Source of the DNA: Spraguea lophii
Taxonomy: Eukaryota; Microsporidia; Spragueidae
Reading direction: 5' to 3'
DNA length: 64,000 nt
Assembly: GCA_001887945.1 (NCBI GenBank)
Contig: LDOQ01000199.1
Location: 40,895-104,894 of the forward strand
Below are positions 42,601-50,097 of this stretch, piece after piece. The position numbers and the translations under genes are program-made. Under the pieces are notes generated by a model. The model searched no databases, had not been told where the DNA came from, and was given only the letters and a program-made list of their open reading frames with translations. Within the stretch, counting starts at the first letter, position 1. Each line of letters starts with the position of its first letter.

Positions 42601-43004
42601 TTGCATATAAAATGAATTTTATGACTGCATATGCATTAGATTCTGCTTTTTTCCTTATGCTAGGAATCCCTACTAAAAAACCATCATGTATAAATTTAAT
42701 AGTAAGATCATGTTTGTTACAATATAAAAATTATATTGTAAATTCTAAAAAGAATGATATACCTTTTAGATTAACTCCTAGTATACAGAGATATTTTAAG
42801 AAAGAAGGTATTTTAGGTACTTTTTATTCTGTTGTATATTTCTTTTTAGAAATGATAGAAGATATGAATCAAGAAGATATAAAAATATTTGTAAAAGAAT
42901 ATAAAAATATTTATAAGAAAGAAGATGTTAAAGAAATGATAAAGAAAAGTATGGATCGTGAAGAATTAGCTAAAAGAGATGTATTGTGGCAGCCTTGGTT
43001 ATAA
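33660..43004 (+). CDS. TRA1: Tra1/TRRAP, pseudokinase scaffold of SAGA and NuA4
   Basis: A giant activator-binding scaffold of histone acetyltransferase complexes. The protein has 3114 residues against 3744 in yeast. The first 2000 residues are HEAT-type helices. A FAT region lies at about 1950-2560 (helix pairs with TPR-like DAMKIYAQSVQLDYDIGNNWYYWA). From about 2790 a PI3-kinase-like fold begins (VVLRKRHGNYKRTIVVRGDD), with the catalytic DRH--N and DFG motifs absent, as expected for this inactive kinase. The segment DIPFRLTPSIQRYF near 3030 is the Tra1-specific counterpart of 'VPFRLTPN'. A FATC end closes with DVLWQPWL. It is the largest gene here and is unbroken over 9.3 kb, so it is under strong selection. 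Confidence 0.95.
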   Translation: MDYDDQKLDTKTRVFKMISWLEEQNSLQYLYRSPDFTSKFVKLAIPLLNELPYNNYKDILEIDDRSIILKIIFRLKNTNAKDSEYILPIIIEIIRKDTYFNRSLVIKCLTGLLRKTKPSDAQIESLFTAIIQFLKQLLTDHFRNPTAEGYLYLFSETLNMLLFTGKNYDMYNRLIIQSGLIDTFSDFINFYLTKEDKALQVLSRSNTSIEFYLAFIKILKFLADNLKFAKISKLIPDGVLFLLNYMPQENFELKQDFYNLIFNLCTNHKELFKQHLEIILCRGLLFKYPSKIVKAQGLSLFMDIIVSDVENIGIEKVYYTFQVLTEILEKELLVHKIDVLKNKEEEGIIKNVIKEQIEVNIEDMTVIELIIKTLSQLLEFMKQKPCSPSDRQTFLLNCFYHYFQLFIFLAEYILKGKKEKEITITKEKIERDSITKDLTKFIFEILKGINAVFLQLEHINKSQGISLSCLTAFTDKDVEIFRSFLNYFIRLSDRTDIPSMEEYAIFFSRIETSLFGDMIEYNLKLLIETTKKNHKLFSLWNALSINASNVVIFTCNLCDYVNVEIKYCTKEEVEFYKLCYNHIFKYFMSFPEHCEIIVIDFVNQFLQLFLTTDPEKVFFYEIILSLFNIFAVNYHKFAGVYKVVYDFLPELMLNVSQLMLSYPNNELFIEILLCIPISVGFLHQHVKEMILPIKRGLRANHYLQNMSLRFLDQLFDLLRPEYLEITIGDDLYDMLHYIHTLLGNPNTKIAAARVLTRIKQHSKKYLEFNGLVEQTCNSDSIIEFKNSDFVIKGNIIIENAIKNLIGGEFEQEIFDVDDRVYIQKYKDIIYTLEEKYPYKESIEMVQKYIEGMLSTNNDLNINNCTLLQKQLFYDSIISLLKANNNKYIDVETKENLNKYIMILYTKLADMILNQEKVYSFLYDTLAEILIVSEKQSLSLYKAIFEHFNDNSKSELFFGNIFKICIGFAYCGYDPNKKICVRGIRVLLKMNLGNHFYEQNKNRILKCLFFYLENTSFPENNMVRDVIFTLLRKTYNQEHYKIDKMFVEGLSSSNENLRQLCQSILEFVSELRGIHVVDLLQEQKELLENNIAYPRLGYASLEELEGMIDCITYLLEFKPYVFPIEEVVNRYVQYITQIIKREQTDLLESQSPAQKRFALASYKFLLTSSVLISSPVLIEALITTFYKGLFSSVQTIVNYSKEGISLFINNETAKQILVAQVQPIYSKFLYDLPSYQVINHIANVFSIFPQYFEHDIIQKALEYMKTDQFFAQSLKIICNAVLTSFYLVDAIEYILIYGRRALVDNKIKSDIIKLAEKNNPAFLKQLLKKANNPITHKFLKCLLSSKQIKKYIQENKDEVRSLALNLTYNERAEPVNLYSFLDLVDISLAPKDITHLIHIYKEMKIQKVNTLTAKKLIRKYIPKFSQEHFTQLFDADPLFIFENVQPLRIDRPMVLQKFIDSTFIPFPNYIADIPISRIADQVIKLYIETNTYDKALLEYYENNTNSMDGLVYRSLFNPKPEYFIILLRGNSEYKDGILKGLNSILKKVITFENSKEILSEYKREILKIIRCEIMYKSQLFIVYPLLLKNRFLVDQDIIIELCDAVCRLFGTFYYIHQIIAVDLMKLIIEWFDENKETEGIQRERIQLMIESIYTLYLCNCCHVKDKNILEYQKNITFHINAQFLIFNFDKIEKSSCLTVVKTELKKDYDNEYKIFLQKNMLEILKVTIVDELVDNKILDLFDEDILKDICENYLLKGEMFKVCSFILQNFFDRWKSNRYMNNELEESKEVFDKRIIYLAELAIEKIYLVEKKNGEWYRGPLLILMVVNKINRQQLGSILSCVEKNFLLEHLNLVLQTNESLDIKFNILESCDLQEIHLNFILKFFMHRGRIEPFFTSGFRSSHKYIRDDFFDFIQSELPEDKLDKYYALLGINWSDHVFYIFLRLMLSKDLIFNGINFREYILELAFYDNKLAKVLLRMVLKQITIGVDITERILQFGEKVNKEVCSIFLENIKMNETLVRLAYKKGCYLNIINADIENTETIVRLKTKALKTVMETDIYYSYTQSTAKYQTTKDALYLGQLDKVEEAQEKIEQIQERAGNGEYSFDKGEFELWKNEWVSCAKKLQQWDLVQEVANIMGDVDLNLEATLKLPNSFLECDMTKAKTLLDVKNDKSNIYRALINEDIDELIETKIDLVYNSDFYSREREKELLDLQMLMEFKDFNNFKASDFESIRAQSIGLRDRYPPYHSSIDNWNEIFNWRMFLFQRLLKLSVIDSDGIKLKAFHEFAKNYNEMARSMIKNNLPDSALSLLSRIFLLTNIEVTDAYDKIESDIECFIQKKEYTTGLEILNTANLNYFSPLQRSQIFNLKARLNEKLNRNEDAMKIYAQSVQLDYDIGNNWYYWALFLENIYIKLTNPESSFQKETVEKNMFTAFLEASISCKGEKMNRSLLKLVSLFPNPVLYSIFESKIEMIDFTAYFFYIPQLFKILTGINTIAYLILSNIARSHPQAIYTQLRSILVEKYMEAIERGEYLEEDDFILKSIVGGITYLPYTNTVKSDEEKHDILIQTEKDITERTSSLKTIDSNLYNEEPSFEKRRNENRVRKTAEEIFTPKYHSLLQIAKASDINLILNLEQVLEIFIFKSKRNVDERMLKLLRGVLDLALEEILSSNKKDESIKLYTIIERAYRLFEYTSFPKEFQIEFYKSFYGRGEIKLEEFILHVYLWCKIVSEHIINNTTSNKFEQSALELFNKDKTTSSLYLFSSYFEILESYDNLIKIESIESEVVLRKRHGNYKRTIVVRGDDGKKYNYTLKKYSKKHLFVQERECKQLYHYLSKDFTINLKRRKARVGYGAQIEIDNTTIMEEQKEKYLNLKQISDNREKENIFLYLETLEEITGKKNMIVELRKIRQIKELESLCKIIKRLNLNINVLDGEIKQVKIIKNNILDDDIKKIAFERMINKVGDRALEKYIYNITDSLDVYFAYKMNFMTAYALDSAFFLMLGIPTKKPSCINLIVRSCLLQYKNYIVNSKKNDIPFRLTPSIQRYFKKEGILGTFYSVVYFFLEMIEDMNQEDIKIFVKEYKNIYKKEDVKEMIKKSMDREELAKRDVLWQPWL

Positions 43005-43099
43005 AGTTTTAATATAAGAATATACACAAATGTTTAATTGGAAAAATAACATCATTAAAAGTTTAAAAGTTAAATATTTTATTTTATTAGGACATTTGC

Positions 43100-44959
43100 T
43101 CATTCTTTTGTTAAATGCTTAGCTCTATGTTCTTCTTTAAAATTATAATTGAAAAATAATTCATCATCTATTTCTATATTTTTTATTGCTTTAAAAACTA
43201 TTTTCTTTATTCCTTTAGTCTGTATGGTATATGCTTTAAGATTAGGATTATCTGAATGATTAATAAACCTAGCAGAATTTCCTATCCTTAAGGCATCTAT
43301 TTCATTATGATAATTTTTATTAACTTTTGAAAGATCAAAAAGATATGTAGTTTTCTTTTTTTCAGTAAATACACCTCTTCTCTCAGCTTCTTCATTTGTT
43401 ATTATTTCTCCCATATATTCTATTACATATTCATCTTTTAAAATCTTTTCATTAGCAAATAATCCATATCCTGCAACATATGAAGGATATACATATACTT
43501 TTTTATTTGAATAATAATGTTTAGTAGTATTATTACTGTTACATCCACATAATTCTGTACATTCTCTGTTTAAAGAAAGACAATCACATTTATTAGGTGT
43601 ACATTTTATACATTTACATCCTTTAAAGAAATTATTACATTTTCTACATAAACATGATAATTCACAGAATGTAGAATTTTTATAACAATTACAATCTTTA
43701 TTCTTTGAACATGGTCCCTTATGATTACAAGGAGTAAAAAACTCCGATAAAGAATATTTCTTTTTAAAAGTGTAAGTAGGTATTGTTTTCTTAGGTAATT
43801 TAATCCTTTTATCTATCGCTAGAACATTATTTAATGTAGAATTTATTTCTGAACAAAATCTATTCGTGCCTGTAAAAAATCTTAAAATTTTATTTGCTGA
43901 GCAACCATTTACTTCGAATGATTCGCATATTTTTTTTAAAATTTTCATTTCCTTAGAATGAAGAGATTCATATTTGTTTATGATTCCTTTAGATTCTTTT
44001 GTAATTATTGTTGTATTAGAATCTTTATCATTTATATTTTGAATGTTATCATTTGAGGATACACCATCATTATTTATCTTATAAATATTTTTGTCTTCAT
44101 TATTATTATCCTCTAATAGAGTTTGGTCTTTATTTTCTATTTCTAATATATTATCAGTATCACTGAATCCTTTATCATCAATATCAAGATAATGCTTTTC
44201 TGTGTTGTTCTTAAAATTGTTATATTTAATTTTTTTTGTTTTTTTGTGGTCATCGCATTTAAATTCTCCTTCTTTAACCAGCAAAGTATTAGAACATTCA
44301 TGTATTTGACAATCAAATAATAAACATACAGTACAAAGATAAGAGTTAAATGCTATTTTATCATAAAATAAGCGTTCTACTTTTTTATCAAAAGAATATT
44401 CCCATCTTTTTAAAATATCATATACTGACATATTAATAAATTTTCCTAATTCTTCTAATGTTGTAAAATTTTCTATAAAATATTTTTTATTGACCTTTTT
44501 ACATTCTATCGCGTTTTTTAATTTAAAAAGATCTTTGTTATCATAAAGACTAATAATTCGTTTTATCATTCTGTTTTTTAATTCTTCTTCATAATTCAAT
44601 GGGACTTCATTAATGCTAGTATATTCATAATTGATTTTTATGTCATCTTTTATACCCTCTATATCATTTAGGAATGGAATATATCGAAGAACAGGGTCTT
44701 CAATTCCAGCAAGATTTATATTTGTTGGTGTGAAATATTTATATGTAGGAATTGTTGGGATATTTGGAATAACTGAACGAAGTATTGGTAAATCTAACAA
44801 AATTTCTTTTTCACTTTCTTTTTCTTCATAAAAATAATGGAAAAGATCATACACATGGTTATCGTCTATATGGTCATCTATATATTTCATATTATCAGCA
44901 ATTATTTCAGCAACTTCATTTTTATATTCTTCTGTTATTTCATCATAATGTTTTTGCAT
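43100..44959 (-). CDS. E(z)-type SET-domain histone methyltransferase
   Basis: Candidate catalytic subunit of Polycomb repressive complex 2, which methylates H3K27. In the 619-residue protein, the C-terminal third has a CXC (pre-SET) domain at about 410-472. It opens CNHKGPCSKNKDCNC and continues with the paired-cysteine spacing of EZH2. A SET domain follows at about 486-606: VAGYGLFANEKI, EYMGEIITNEEAERRG, RFINHSDNPN (564-573) and ELFFNY (600-605), which hold the cofactor- and lysine-channel residues. Residues 270-345 are low-complexity (Asn/Asp-rich). The order CXC-SET at the C-terminus, with an EADRRG-like EAERRG, points to E(z) rather than Set1, Set2 or Suv39. CCCATC precedes the ATG. Confidence 0.9.
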   Translation of the reverse strand: MQKHYDEITEEYKNEVAEIIADNMKYIDDHIDDNHVYDLFHYFYEEKESEKEILLDLPILRSVIPNIPTIPTYKYFTPTNINLAGIEDPVLRYIPFLNDIEGIKDDIKINYEYTSINEVPLNYEEELKNRMIKRIISLYDNKDLFKLKNAIECKKVNKKYFIENFTTLEELGKFINMSVYDILKRWEYSFDKKVERLFYDKIAFNSYLCTVCLLFDCQIHECSNTLLVKEGEFKCDDHKKTKKIKYNNFKNNTEKHYLDIDDKGFSDTDNILEIENKDQTLLEDNNNEDKNIYKINNDGVSSNDNIQNINDKDSNTTIITKESKGIINKYESLHSKEMKILKKICESFEVNGCSANKILRFFTGTNRFCSEINSTLNNVLAIDKRIKLPKKTIPTYTFKKKYSLSEFFTPCNHKGPCSKNKDCNCYKNSTFCELSCLCRKCNNFFKGCKCIKCTPNKCDCLSLNRECTELCGCNSNNTTKHYYSNKKVYVYPSYVAGYGLFANEKILKDEYVIEYMGEIITNEEAERRGVFTEKKKTTYLFDLSKVNKNYHNEIDALRIGNSARFINHSDNPNLKAYTIQTKGIKKIVFKAIKNIEIDDELFFNYNFKEEHRAKHLTKE

Positions 44960-45074
44960 GATGGGCTAATAATTAAAAAATCATAATAAAATAGCATTCT
45001 CTTCTTTTAAATACACCATTGCATAATTTGTTTGTTTATTAAAAATTTATGCATTTTATAAAATTATCTTTTTG

Positions 45075-45078
45075 CCCC
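45075..45078 (+). promoter_or_regulatory. CCCC start signal deciding the UFD1 start
   Basis: CCCC directly abuts the ATG at 45079. An ATG at 45049 in the same frame is rejected because its product would carry an extra ten residues (MHFIKLSFCP) before the Ufd1 start. Confidence 0.7.
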
Positions 45079-45765
45079 ATGTTATTTGGATTATTCGGAA
45101 GTAATTCCATTCCATCTTCTTGGCAATTATTTCCTCAAAAGTTCAAAAAAGGCGATCCTAATAATTTTGGAGGTAAGATTATTTTACCACAAATTGTAAT
45201 TGAAGATCTTGTTGCTGCTCAGATAACACCACCCTATACTTTTGAATTATCTCATTCAGGCGGTGAATTTAAATCTTGTTGTGGTGTAATTGAATTTACT
45301 TCTAATATGGACACAGTGATATTACCTTCATGGCTTTATCATCAGCTCAATATTACAGATTTAACAGTATTAACTGTAAAATACAAAATATTCTGTAAAG
45401 GAACATTTGTTAGATTTCTTCCACACAGTACTTCATTTTTAGAAATAGAATCTCCTAAGTCAGAATTAGAGAACAGTTTGAGAAATTATCAAGTGCTTAC
45501 AATAGGAGATGAAATTTATTGTAATTTTGAAGAACATGAACCTATAAGATTCACAGTAACTGAAATGGATAGAGGTTTAAGTAGTATATATATAGTAGAT
45601 ACAGATCTTTCTGTAGATTTTCTACCACCTCTTGGATATGAAGAAAAAGTTGAAAGAGAAAAATCTGCAAAAAGGTTTATTGAGAGAATAAAAAAGGATG
45701 GTGAAGAATATGATGTTGTTAAAATGAAAGAAAATGGATTATATTTTGGAATTTATAATAAATAA
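45079..45765 (+). CDS. UFD1: Ubiquitin fusion degradation protein Ufd1
   Basis: Cofactor of the Cdc48/p97 ATPase that, with Npl4, extracts ubiquitylated proteins from membranes and complexes for the proteasome (ERAD). The 228 residues cover the double-psi beta-barrel/ubiquitin-binding region. Signatures: GGKIILPQIVIEDLV, PYTFELSH, then LPSWLYHQLNI, TVKYKIFCKGTFVRFLPHS and LRNYQVLTIGDEI. The C-terminal tail that binds Npl4 and Cdc48 (about 130 residues in yeast) is reduced to about 40. The start is fixed by the CCCC block. It is divergent from the SET gene, 119 bases apart. Confidence 0.93.
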   Translation: MLFGLFGSNSIPSSWQLFPQKFKKGDPNNFGGKIILPQIVIEDLVAAQITPPYTFELSHSGGEFKSCCGVIEFTSNMDTVILPSWLYHQLNITDLTVLTVKYKIFCKGTFVRFLPHSTSFLEIESPKSELENSLRNYQVLTIGDEIYCNFEEHEPIRFTVTEMDRGLSSIYIVDTDLSVDFLPPLGYEEKVEREKSAKRFIERIKKDGEEYDVVKMKENGLYFGIYNK

Positions 45766-46057
45766 GCATAGAATGTTCTTTAATTTTATTTCTATTAATT
45801 TTTTTATTTCTAATTTTTAATAAAATTTCGACTGTGAAAAATATTGTTTCTTTAAGAATTGGTTACCTCAAATTAATATCAATTGCAAGTTATTAGAATA
45901 TTTAATTATAAATAAAATAATATTATAAATTTGAAAACCATTGCTTTTAATGTTATTGTTGTTTTCACTAAAAATTTTTATATAATTTCTTTTAATAGAA
46001 AATTTTAAAGATATTTTAATATTTTATGTTAACACCAAAAAATTAGAAATTATACCC

Positions 46058-48454
46058 ATGGATCTTTCCGATGAAGAATATATAAATATTTCACATAAAC
46101 ATAAACAATTAAATAATAAATTAAATAAAGATGATTTATGCATGAAAAATGATCGTGATGGAAATGATAATCAACAGGTAAAAAGTAGTATAGATTGTAT
46201 TATAAATGCTCTATCGTGCTCTGATGGAGAAATAGATACTAGTTACATGTTACAACAAAATAACAACGAGGAGAAAATAGAAGATAAAAGTGAGATAGAA
46301 ATATTAAAACAAAGTTTTAGTAATATATTTAATTCTGAGAGTGATAGCAGCAAAACAAAGATTAACGATGATAGTTATGGATTAACTAGAAGGCTGAAAA
46401 TATCGAATAATGAAGAAACACAAAAAATTACAGTAAATGAAGAAAAAAATAAGGATCAGGATCATACACAATTTAGTTTTATGAAAGACTGTAGTACTGA
46501 TGATGATGTTATTATTTATAAAAAAGAAGATAATGATTTAAACCTTGAAAGTGAAAATTTATTTAGTATGATATCAGATGATATAGAAATACTTAGTGAT
46601 GACATTTCGCTTCGTAATATTAAATATCTTAATGAACAAAAAGAAGAAATTCAGGATGCTTATGAGATTAGTAGTATTAGTGACGATATAAGCATTAGTA
46701 AAATATATTCTGTAAAAGCAGACGAAGAAAAAGATGATAAAACTGAAAATAATAAACAACCCGATGATTATATTGTTCAAAATGAAAGCCAGATATTTAA
46801 ATCTGATGTTGTAATAGATGATGTTTGTTCAAAAATAGATAATCCACGCCAAGCGATTACTGATATCAATTATACAAATGAAAATCCATTGTTATATAAA
46901 TATCTCAAAGATTATTTTGATTTAGATTCATTTAGAGTAAATCAAGAAGATATTGTTATTGATTGCATTAATGGAAAGGATGTGTTTGTGCTCATGCCAA
47001 CTGGTGGTGGTAAAAGTCTTTGTTTCCAATTAAGTGCATTATTATCGGATGGTGTTACAATCATAATTTCTCCATTACTCAGTCTTATTGAAGATCAAGT
47101 AAGAAATTTATTAGAAAAAAATATTTTGGCTTTAAGATTAGTCGGAGGAATGAGCAGAGAGGATGTCGACGTAGTATATGAAGCTATTAAACAAGGTGTT
47201 GTAAAAATTTTATATGTAACACCAGAATTGTTCTGCAGATCAGAAAGACTTGGGAATCTTACGAACATAAGTAGAATTGTGATTGATGAAGCACATTGTG
47301 TCAGTCAATGGGGTTTTGATTTTAGACCTGATTATGTCCAATTGGCAGATAATCTTAGAGAAATCAATATACCTGTAATAGCTTTAACAGCCACTGCAAA
47401 CAGTCGTGTAGAAAAAGATATTGTAGGATTTCTCAAAAATCCAAAAATCTATAGAAGTAGTTTCAATAGAAAAAATATAAAATATGAAGTAAGAGAAAAG
47501 AATAAAAACACTCTTATAAATATTGTATCATTTATAAATGCCTATTATCCAAATTCCAGAGGTATTATTTATTGTACAACAAAGAAAGAATGTGAAGAAA
47601 TCACAGATAAATTGCAAGATTATAAAATCAGTGCAAAATATTTTCATGCTGGATTATCACCTAAAGACAGAAGGAATATACAAGAAGATTGGTCTAAAAA
47701 TCTTAAAATTATTGTAGCTACAATAGCATTTGGTATGGGTATAGATAGAAAAGATGTACGATTTGTAATACATTATACTCTTCCAAAAAGTGTAGAAGGA
47801 TATTATCAAGAAAGTGGTAGAGCTGGAAGAGATGGCTTAGAATCCATCTCTATTTTATATTATAGTTATGCAGATAAAAGAAAAATAGATTTTTTAATTG
47901 AACAAAGCTATAAAAATAATAGAACATTTACAGATAGGAAACAAAAACAAGATATTAAACAACGATCAAAAGATGAACTTTCAGCCATGATAGAATACTG
48001 TGAAAATAAAGTTATGTGCAGAAGAACACTCATCCTAGAATATTTTGGTGAAAAGTTCAATTCTACCAATTGTACTGGATGTGATAATTGTAAAAATAAG
48101 AAAAAATACATAAAAATTAAAATAGATAAAAAAATCACCAACCATCTCATTTCAAAAGTACGCCAAAAAGATTTTACTATCAATCAATTAGTAATAGAAT
48201 GTAAAAAAGATATGAAGAACATAAAAGACAAGAATACTAAAAAAACACACACAGATATTTTTTCATCTCTTTCTACATTTCAATATAAAACTAAAATAAT
48301 AATAATAGAAAGAACAATAAAAAAATTATTAGAAAAAAATATTCTTAAAGAAAAAATAATAACAAATAGAATAGGATATAGTAATATATATTTAGCTTAC
48401 AATTTCAAACAATGTAAAGAAATAGAAATTGTTATAGAAGAAGAATACAAATAA
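46058..48454 (+). CDS. SGS1: RecQ-family DNA helicase (Sgs1/BLM-like)
   Basis: 3'-to-5' DNA helicase that resolves recombination intermediates. Residues 1-285 are acidic and low-complexity and would correspond to the Top3/Rmi1-binding arm. The core starts near 290 with the RecQ motif 0 region (LDSFRVNQEDIV). Then come motif I MPTGGGKS (about 312), motif II DEAH in VIDEAHCVSQWGFDFRPDY (about 411), and motif VI QESGRAGRDG (about 583). The zinc part of the RQC domain is present (CRRTLILEYFGE; CTGCDNC) with winged-helix-like sequence after it. No HRDC domain is seen. At 798 residues it is shorter than Sgs1 (1447). TACCC abuts the ATG. It is probably the only BLM-type RecQ, but that needs the whole genome. 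Confidence 0.95.
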   Translation: MDLSDEEYINISHKHKQLNNKLNKDDLCMKNDRDGNDNQQVKSSIDCIINALSCSDGEIDTSYMLQQNNNEEKIEDKSEIEILKQSFSNIFNSESDSSKTKINDDSYGLTRRLKISNNEETQKITVNEEKNKDQDHTQFSFMKDCSTDDDVIIYKKEDNDLNLESENLFSMISDDIEILSDDISLRNIKYLNEQKEEIQDAYEISSISDDISISKIYSVKADEEKDDKTENNKQPDDYIVQNESQIFKSDVVIDDVCSKIDNPRQAITDINYTNENPLLYKYLKDYFDLDSFRVNQEDIVIDCINGKDVFVLMPTGGGKSLCFQLSALLSDGVTIIISPLLSLIEDQVRNLLEKNILALRLVGGMSREDVDVVYEAIKQGVVKILYVTPELFCRSERLGNLTNISRIVIDEAHCVSQWGFDFRPDYVQLADNLREINIPVIALTATANSRVEKDIVGFLKNPKIYRSSFNRKNIKYEVREKNKNTLINIVSFINAYYPNSRGIIYCTTKKECEEITDKLQDYKISAKYFHAGLSPKDRRNIQEDWSKNLKIIVATIAFGMGIDRKDVRFVIHYTLPKSVEGYYQESGRAGRDGLESISILYYSYADKRKIDFLIEQSYKNNRTFTDRKQKQDIKQRSKDELSAMIEYCENKVMCRRTLILEYFGEKFNSTNCTGCDNCKNKKKYIKIKIDKKITNHLISKVRQKDFTINQLVIECKKDMKNIKDKNTKKTHTDIFSSLSTFQYKTKIIIIERTIKKLLEKNILKEKIITNRIGYSNIYLAYNFKQCKEIEIVIEEEYK

Positions 48455-48698
48455 TTTATTATTAAAAATATTATTTTAAATAAAAATAGAAATATAATAG
48501 TTAATTTTAAACATGTATTATAGAATAATTTATAAACGTATAATTATAATAATATCTTTAATTAAGATAGGATATCTTTTTTAAATAAAATTTATTTATA
48601 ATAAAATAATTTCATGTAAGATTTATTTATCATATGCTATAATATCCCTTATAAAATAATTGTAAATATATGTCTCATAGTAATTATAAATATATATC

Positions 48699-49367
48699 TT
48701 ATGATAAAGCTAAATATTCTATTATTTTAAAATCTATAGGATTCCCGTTCATTTCTAAAAACAATAATGTTTTATTTTCTTTTAAAACTGTTACTCTGAA
48801 ATCCTTCTCTTCTATGTCTTCAATATTTTTTATAATTGTATTATTTATTCCTATAAAATTATGAAATACAGGTTTATATTTATAGTCAATGTTAAGTTTG
48901 GTTATAAGATTATCAACACTTTTAAATGTATCATAAATATTTATGTAATCTTTGTTGGCTAAGTTTAAGATGGCTTTATCATTTAAAATTTCTTTAATAT
49001 TTTTGTTTTTATCGTAATCTGTTGTATATGCATGTAAGATATTTTTTAAAAAATTATATTCTATTATTTTATATTCTTCAAATGTTGTTATTTCTTTATT
49101 GATATTATTTTTATGTTCTATCTTTTCTTTATTGTAAATATCTATAGATAATGCATAAACTAATTTATTGTATTTTATACAGAGAAGTTCTAAATTTATT
49201 ATTCTGGAGAATAATTTATGTATAAATCTATCGTTGATGTATAAAATACCTTTACTGGAGTTTATAGGTATTTTATATTCTAATTTATAATTTAATATTG
49301 TTGATGGTGTTTCTATTATATCAAGAAGAATATGATCATTTAGGTTTTCTATTTCGATTTCTTTCAT
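48699..49367 (-). CDS. Probable exosome RNase PH-like subunit
   Basis: Tentative. In the 222-residue protein, IPINSSKGILYINDRFIHKL followed by LFSRIINLELLCIKYNKLVYALSIDIY follows the RNase PH fold of the eukaryotic exosome ring (Rrp42/Rrp43/Rrp45 type). The matching pattern is 'L-R-LN-E-LCI--GK-VW-L-VDI---'. The middle is poorly conserved, and the phosphorolytic residues cannot be seen, as in inactive eukaryotic ring subunits. CCCCC abuts the ATG. It converges on RecQ (244 bases) and lies 37 bases downstream of the secreted-protein gene, on the same strand. Confidence 0.5.
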   Translation of the reverse strand: MKEIEIENLNDHILLDIIETPSTILNYKLEYKIPINSSKGILYINDRFIHKLFSRIINLELLCIKYNKLVYALSIDIYNKEKIEHKNNINKEITTFEEYKIIEYNFLKNILHAYTTDYDKNKNIKEILNDKAILNLANKDYINIYDTFKSVDNLITKLNIDYKYKPVFHNFIGINNTIIKNIEDIEEKDFRVTVLKENKTLLFLEMNGNPIDFKIIEYLALS

Positions 49368-49404
49368 GGGGGAAAATGAATTAAAATATTTAAAAATTTA
49401 TTTA

Positions 49405-50097
49405 TTATTGGCTTCGAAATCTTACTGGGACACCATGTCTAAGAAGATGAAATGCCCATTGTGATTGTCTTTCACCCGGTCTGTATGGGAAATACGTGTA
49501 ATATGCACGTGTTGCATGATTTCCTACTCTATGAACATGTGAATTATGTTCTCTTTTTATTTCTTGATCTCTATAAGATAAGGATTCTTTAGTGAAAAGA
49601 AGCTTAGAATTTTTTTTATGTCCTTTTTTTCCTTCTTTATTTTTTAATCGAGGTACGTGAGGTCTTTCTTCTTTTTTTATTTTTCTGTATTTAAATTTTG
49701 GTTTTGATGTAAGAGATTTTTCTTTATTGTTATTCTCTTCGAAATTATCACTATCTTCTTTGTCTGTTGAAGATACATTTTCATCATTATGATCTTCATT
49801 TTCTATAGAAAATTCTGCCCCATCAGTTTCACATGACATAATAACCAGATTACCATCATTATTTACTATGCATCCATCTTCTGTTTCAAATTTAATACTA
49901 CTTCCATTTTTAAGAATCTTAAAATCACTTTCACCATCTACCTCAAGACAACCATCCTCTCCACAAACTTTACCATCTTCAAACTTAAAAGATTTCTTGC
50001 GCGGTGTCATTTCATTGTTCCCAATATAAAATCCGTTATTTTTCAAATAAAAACACTGCGAAAGCGATATTAAAAAAATCATAAAAGAAAATTTCAT
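49405..50097 (-). CDS. Putative secreted protein with lectin-like and basic parts
   Basis: The 230-residue protein starts with a good signal peptide (MKFSFMIFLISLSQC, cleavage near 15-17). Residues 20-105 have short repeats of the type GCLEVDGESDFKIL and GCIVNNDGNLVIMSC ending in FSI. These recall the beta-trefoil of ricin-B-like lectins known in Microsporidia, but the QxW motif is missing and the match is weak. Residues 107-140 are acidic. The rest is strongly basic, with His and Arg (RKIKKEERPHVPRLK; HVHRVGNHATRAYYTYFPYR), so it could bind polyanions such as heparan sulphate or the spore wall. There is no CCC triplet at the start. Confidence 0.65.
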   Translation of the reverse strand: MKFSFMIFLISLSQCFYLKNNGFYIGNNEMTPRKKSFKFEDGKVCGEDGCLEVDGESDFKILKNGSSIKFETEDGCIVNNDGNLVIMSCETDGAEFSIENEDHNDENVSSTDKEDSDNFEENNNKEKSLTSKPKFKYRKIKKEERPHVPRLKNKEGKKGHKKNSKLLFTKESLSYRDQEIKREHNSHVHRVGNHATRAYYTYFPYRPGERQSQWAFHLLRHGVPVRFRSQ

